64,000 bases of DNA from Candidatus Pseudoruminococcus merdavium (GTDB lineage Bacteria > Bacillota > Clostridia > Oscillospirales > Ruminococcaceae): positions 1 through 64,000 of the forward strand of contig CAJFSS010000013.1 of the NCBI GenBank assembly GCA_904419745.1. The letters run 5' to 3'. Numbering within the stretch: the stretch's first letter is position 1; the number at the start of each line of letters is the position of its first letter. Positions 60,538-64,000 of this stretch are shown piece after piece. The notes beneath the pieces are model-generated. The model was not told the origin of the DNA. It worked only from the letters and a program-made list of their open reading frames with translations, and made no database searches. Position numbers and translations under genes: made by a program.

Positions 60538-61491
60538 ATGAAAAAAGGCAAAAAAATTACAATTCTTGGTGCTGGGAATGTGGGTGCAACAATCGCTTAC
60601 ACCCTTGCATTGGACGGAATGGCCTCCGAACTGGTTCTGATCGATATTAACGAAAAAAAAGCCCAAGGAGAAGCAATGGATATTTTGCAGGGAACGCCGT
60701 TTTGTGCCCCTGTAAAAGTCTGTTCCGGATCCTATGAGGACGCCACGGATTCCGATATCGTTATCGTCACTGTCGGACTTGCTCGTAAACCGGGCCAAAG
60801 CCGGATTGACCTCGCACAGGCCAATGTCAATATTATCAAGCAGGTCATGCCGCAAATCACCAAGGTTGCCCCGGACGCTGTTTATGTCGTTGTCAGCAAT
60901 CCAGTGGACATCATCACTTATGCAATTCTCAAAACCACAGATTTACCGGAAAGCCAAGTCATTGGTTCTGGGACTATGCTCGATTCCGCACGGCTTCGTT
61001 CCCGTCTTGCAGACCATGTGGGGCTTAATTCCAAAAATGTTCATGCCTATGTTTTTGGAGAACATGGAGACAGCTCTTTAATCCCATGGTCTCTCGCGAC
61101 CATTGCCGGCATTGAAATGAACCGCTATTGCACCGATATGTGCGAAAAACATAACCTGTGCGGCAAAGAAGAACTCAAGGAAATTGAAGAAGACGTGCGC
61201 AATGCCGGGGCAAAGGTCATTGCACTCAAAGGCGCCACTTTTTATGCGGTTGCCCTTTCTGTACGTCGGATCTGTGAATGCATTGTCCGGGACACCAATT
61301 CCGTTATGACAATTTCTTCCTTGGTTCATGATCAGTATGGTATCAACGATGTTTGCCTTAGCCTTCCCTATGTTGTAGGTGCACGCGGGATTGTTCGTGC
61401 CGTTGTTCCTCCCCTCACAGAAGAAGAGGTCAGCCTGTTACATAAAAGCGCCAACACTCTCAAAGATACTATCAGCCAGCTGGAGCTGTAA
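60538..61491 (+). CDS. L-lactate/malate dehydrogenase family enzyme
   Basis: This 317-residue enzyme has GAGNVG (11-16), an NAD-selecting Asp36 (LIDI), Asn121, Asp149/Arg152 and the catalytic His177 in GEHGDS. The specificity loop reads GLARKPGQSR (80-89): Arg83 aligns with residue 102, which is Gln in lactate dehydrogenases and Arg in malate dehydrogenases. That favours oxaloacetate/malate. Malic enzyme follows at 61600, which fits. Annotation pipelines would probably call it ldh, and some Clostridial LDHs may share this loop, so both remain possible. AGGGGG lies before the ATG. Confidence 0.88.
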   Translation: MKKGKKITILGAGNVGATIAYTLALDGMASELVLIDINEKKAQGEAMDILQGTPFCAPVKVCSGSYEDATDSDIVIVTVGLARKPGQSRIDLAQANVNIIKQVMPQITKVAPDAVYVVVSNPVDIITYAILKTTDLPESQVIGSGTMLDSARLRSRLADHVGLNSKNVHAYVFGEHGDSSLIPWSLATIAGIEMNRYCTDMCEKHNLCGKEELKEIEEDVRNAGAKVIALKGATFYAVALSVRRICECIVRDTNSVMTISSLVHDQYGINDVCLSLPYVVGARGIVRAVVPPLTEEEVSLLHKSANTLKDTISQLEL

Positions 61492-61599
61492 GGGTTCCTT
61501 AGCAGCTCTCGCGGCTGCATGTATAAATTATTTAGCTGGACTGTCTGTTATCACTGGATACAGTCCGCTGAAAAAACATTCAGAAAGGAATGGATAAAC

Positions 61600-62778
61600 A
61601 TGGATTACGCAGCAGAATCCCTGAAAAAACACAGAGAATGGAAAGGCAAAATTGAGGTTGTTTGCCGTGCACCGCTTGCAAACCACGAGGATCTTTCCCT
61701 TGCCTATACCCCGGGTGTTGCTCAGCCTTGCCTGGAAATTCAGAAAGACGTTAACCAGAGCTATGAACTGACCCGCCGCGGCAACCTCGTTGCGGTTGTC
61801 ACCGATGGCACAGCAGTCCTTGGCCTTGGCGACATTGGCCCTGAGGCTGGTATGCCGGTTATGGAGGGCAAATGCGCCCTGTTCAAACACTTTGGCGATG
61901 TTGACGCCATTCCTCTGTGCATCCGCTCCAAGGATGTTGATGAGATTGTCAACACTGTCCGTCTGCTCGCAGGCAGCTTTGGCGGTATCAACCTCGAGGA
62001 TATTGCCGCTCCGCGTTGCTTTGAAATTGAGCGCCGCCTGAAAGAGTGCTGTGATATTCCTATCTTCCACGACGATCAGCATGGTACCGCAGTGGTTGCT
62101 CTGGCCGCTATGCTCAACGCTTTGAAGCTTGTCGGCAAGAAGCTGGAAGACATTAAGGTTGTTACCAGCGGTGCAGGCGCAGCAGGAATTGCAATTATTA
62201 AACTGTTGATCGCTTCTGGCCTGAACAGTGAAAATGTTATCCTCTGCGACCGGAAAGGCGCTATCTACAAGGGACGTGAGGGCCTGAACAAAGAAAAAGA
62301 GGAAATGGCTGAAATTACCAACAAGAACTGCCAGAAAGGCACCCTTGCTGATGTTCTTGTCGGTGCTGACGTGTTCCTCGGCATTTCTGCTCCTGGCTGT
62401 GTTACTCCTGAAATGGTCAAGAGCATGAACAAAGACCCCATCATCTTCCCGATGGCAAACCCGGTTCCGGAAATCATGCCGGATCTTGCATATGAAGCTG
62501 GCGCGGCTGTTGTTGGTACTGGACGCAGCGACTTCCCGAACCAGATCAACAATGTCCTTGCATTCCCTGGCATCTTCCGCGGTGCTTTGGATGTCCGTGC
62601 AAGCGATATCAACGATGCAATGAAGATTGCGGCTGCAAAAGCAATCGCTGACTTTGTCACTCCGGAGAAACTCAATAAGGATTACATCATCCCGAGTGCA
62701 TTTGAAGATGGAATTGCTCAGGCTGTTGCAAAAGCTGTTGCACAGGCTGCTCGTGATTCCGGCGTTGCCCGCCTGTAA
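61600..62778 (+). CDS. NAD(P)-dependent malic enzyme
   Basis: This 392-residue enzyme decarboxylates malate to pyruvate. It has LSLAYTPGVAQPCLEI near the N-terminus, VTDGTAVLGLGDIGPEAG, FHDDQHGTAVV with Asp ligands of the metal, and the Rossmann motif TSGAGAAGIAI. NPVPEIMPD is a further family mark. Length is that of the short bacterial form. AGAAAGGA precedes the ATG at 61600. Codon use is strongly biased, implying high expression. It sits 108 bp after the dehydrogenase in the same direction. Confidence 0.95.
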   Translation: MDYAAESLKKHREWKGKIEVVCRAPLANHEDLSLAYTPGVAQPCLEIQKDVNQSYELTRRGNLVAVVTDGTAVLGLGDIGPEAGMPVMEGKCALFKHFGDVDAIPLCIRSKDVDEIVNTVRLLAGSFGGINLEDIAAPRCFEIERRLKECCDIPIFHDDQHGTAVVALAAMLNALKLVGKKLEDIKVVTSGAGAAGIAIIKLLIASGLNSENVILCDRKGAIYKGREGLNKEKEEMAEITNKNCQKGTLADVLVGADVFLGISAPGCVTPEMVKSMNKDPIIFPMANPVPEIMPDLAYEAGAAVVGTGRSDFPNQINNVLAFPGIFRGALDVRASDINDAMKIAAAKAIADFVTPEKLNKDYIIPSAFEDGIAQAVAKAVAQAARDSGVARL

Positions 62779-62799
62779 TTTTCTCTGACAATCAGGGAT

Positions 62800-62834
62800 A
62801 AAAACCCCCGGAACGTTCCGGGGGTTTTTTATTG
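62800..62834 (+). terminator. Terminator after malic enzyme gene
   Basis: AAAAACCCCCGGAAC and GTTCCGGGGGTTTTT form a perfect 15-bp stem. Confidence 0.93.
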
Positions 62835-63235
62835 TATCGTTTGCTGTCACAGATAAAATGGCATCGCAATCTGCGTTCAATTTTTCCTTTTTGATTCTGT
62901 CGAGTGGACTCATCCGCACGGGTCTCATCACATCCCAATGCCCGGCAATCTTATCATTCTCCACAAGCCACAGGTCGTAGTAGCTAGTGGATATGCCACC
63001 AAAAGTACCCTCACTGGCTGCCAAAACGATATTGACCTGAGCCAGCACCTAATACCTGATGGGGCTTGTCGAAGATTATAGGCATTCCCTGCTCCGTCGA
63101 GCCGCTAGTGTAGTTTCAAACTTGGAAAGACCATCGGCAATACTGATATTGCGCTAAATGTAGATGTCCCCTTGGAAGTAATTGGCGTCTTTTTCGGAGG
63201 ATTACCCTGCATGATATCATAGAGGAAATGTTTCT
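62835..63235 (-). pseudogene. Broken NTF2/SnoaL-like gene
   Basis: Minus-strand protein pieces in three frames line up as one NTF2-like (SnoaL) protein: FLYDIMQGNP, then DGLSKFETTLA, then EQGMPIIFDKPHQVLGAG. The final piece is ASEGTFGGISTSYYDLWLVE followed by NDKIAGHWDVMRP, the classic family end. Several frameshifts and one stop break it. It is divergent from the HxlR gene, a common regulator/target pair. The stretch 63236-63480 upstream of it also looks eroded. Confidence 0.65.
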
Positions 63236-63513
63236 CCAATGCTCAGTTTACCTCTGTTTTATCCAAATCCATAAGTTTCTTCGCCCCATCAATTTGCGTT
63301 CAATCAAAAGGATTCTGTTTTCCCTTTACCGCCTAATGATCCCAGTACTTGACATAATAGTGTCCTTTCGGCCAGGGCAAAAAACAATCTTAAATCGCGT
63401 CAATGTGCCGTATCTCACCCTGCCAACCAAATTGGCTGTCTTGACTTTATCCAGCTATAGCATTATACTAATTCTATAAAGCTTATTTGTAAAGTAAGCA
63501 TAATAAAATACTG

Positions 63514-63532
63514 TAGTTCCAAAAAGAAACTA
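63514..63532 (+). promoter_or_regulatory. Palindrome before HxlR gene
   Basis: TAGTT (63514-63518) and AACTA (63528-63532) lie 30 bp before the HxlR ATG, a candidate HxlR site in the divergent region. Confidence 0.4.
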
Positions 63533-63561
63533 TTGTACATTTAGTAAGGCGAGGAAATTTT

Positions 63562-63897
63562 ATGACAACACAAACAGAAAAAAAGGAGTTACCGGCTTGT
63601 CCGGTAGAAACTACATTAACACTGATTGGGGATAAATGGAAAGTTTTGATTTTGCGGGATTTAATGCCCGGGACGAAACGGTTTGGCGAGCTAAAAAAAT
63701 CCATCGGCAGTGTTTCTCAGAAAGTGTTGACGGCCCAACTTCGTGATATGGAGAAAAGCGGTCTACTCACCCGCACTGTGTATGCTGAAGTTCCTCCGCG
63801 TGTGGAGTATTCCCTGACGGATTTGGGCAGGAGTTTGAAGCCCATTTTGGATGCCATGTGGAATTGGGGAGAAAATTACAAGGTTCAAAATTCCTAA
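63562..63897 (+). CDS. HxlR family transcriptional regulator
   Basis: This 111-residue winged-helix protein has the HxlR features: CPVETTLTLIGDKWKVLILR with the conserved Cys13, RFGELKKSIGSVSQKVLTAQ, and PPRVEYSLTDLGRSLKPIL. Members sense aldehydes, quinones or oxidants through the N-terminal Cys and control nearby redox genes. Its divergent partner is now a pseudogene, so the regulator may be an orphan. Confidence 0.93.
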   Translation: MTTQTEKKELPACPVETTLTLIGDKWKVLILRDLMPGTKRFGELKKSIGSVSQKVLTAQLRDMEKSGLLTRTVYAEVPPRVEYSLTDLGRSLKPILDAMWNWGENYKVQNS

Positions 63898-63900
63898 CAA

Positions 63901-63942
63901 TAAAAAGCTGCTGCATCGAATTTTTGGTGCAGCAGCTTTTCG
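63901..63942 (+). terminator. Terminator after HxlR gene
   Basis: AAAAGCTGCTGCA and TGCAGCAGCTTTT form a 13-bp stem. The last 58 bases of the window hold no gene. Confidence 0.88.
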
Positions 63943-64000
63943 TTATAATGCAAATTTGAATAAAGAAATGTCATTTTAATGTACACTTCCTACTCACTAT

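Noticed and set aside
61528-63048. A 506-codon minus-strand frame over the malic enzyme gene
   Set aside because: It is antisense to a highly biased, clearly real gene. Only its first ~70 codons, beyond the malic enzyme gene, carry real protein signal, and these belong to the NTF2-like pseudogene.
1-64000. CRISPR arrays, intact insertion sequences, rRNA genes
   Set aside because: No regularly spaced repeats, no transposase with DDE motif and no rRNA sequence were seen on reading both strands.

Overview
The window reads as chromosome of a spore-forming Clostridia-type Firmicute, probably an Oscillospirales/Ruminococcaceae gut anaerobe. This rests on strong Gram-positive ribosome sites (AGGAGG), several TTG and GTG starts, a T-box-controlled ileS, a Spo0A-like regulator, a spore-type GH18/LysM hydrolase, a sortase-type surface protein, iron-sulfur oxidoreductases and fermentation enzymes. 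The exact taxon is inference.

Region by region. (1) 1-5350 is the end of a mobilizable element: the tail of a MobV-type relaxase, TnpV, then a tight operon of cytosine methyltransferase, EcoRII-like restriction enzyme, Vsr repair nickase and a ClpP/SppA-fold serine protease, ending in a decayed kinase gene. (2) 5449-9101 is a TetR-regulated ABC exporter plus an MFS efflux gene, with matching palindromes in front of both transcription units. (3) 9715-20604 holds a Ca2+ P-type ATPase divergent from a TetR gene, a PadR/DUF2812 pair, and a minus-strand group of peptide-degrading enzymes (M14, M20, M32) with GNAT, HD and pyruvate-kinase-C-like proteins. (4) 20885-28538 holds a MalY-type C-S lyase, two Gfo/Idh/MocA dehydrogenases, an EamA transporter, an HD hydrolase, a Spo0A-like regulator and a YbjN protein. 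(5) 29003-32371 has tRNA-Val, two paralogous MerR genes with MerR-type 19-bp-spacer promoters, a flavoprotein, a gene remnant and an Fe-S aldo/keto reductase-like protein. (6) 32597-36741 is sbcD-sbcC. (7) 36886-38760 is a tandem tRNA-Leu pair followed by mobile debris: a broken SprT-like gene and an XRE/small-membrane-protein cassette flanked by 26-nt direct repeats. (8) 39043-50486 holds the GH18/LysM hydrolase, an SDR, a second MalY-like enzyme, a PepV-like dipeptidase, an ABC exporter and a split chromate transporter pair. (9) 50686-52385 is tRNA-Ala followed by an AT-rich island encoding a TIR-like/phosphoribosyltransferase fusion. (10) 52504-63942 has a TipA-like MerR, T-box/ileS (type 2 IleRS), a beta-helix surface protein, an alpha/beta hydrolase, a lactate/malate dehydrogenase plus malic enzyme, a broken NTF2-like gene and HxlR.

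Two defence-related loci stand out. The first is the four-gene restriction operon, in which a predicted serine protease follows methylase, nuclease and Vsr. The second is the TIR-like + phosphoribosyltransferase protein beside tRNA-Ala. Neither function can be proved from sequence, but both are the best candidates here for undescribed biology. Metabolically, the dehydrogenase at 60538 carries arginine where lactate dehydrogenases have glutamine and sits next to malic enzyme, so an oxaloacetate-malate-pyruvate route is plausible.
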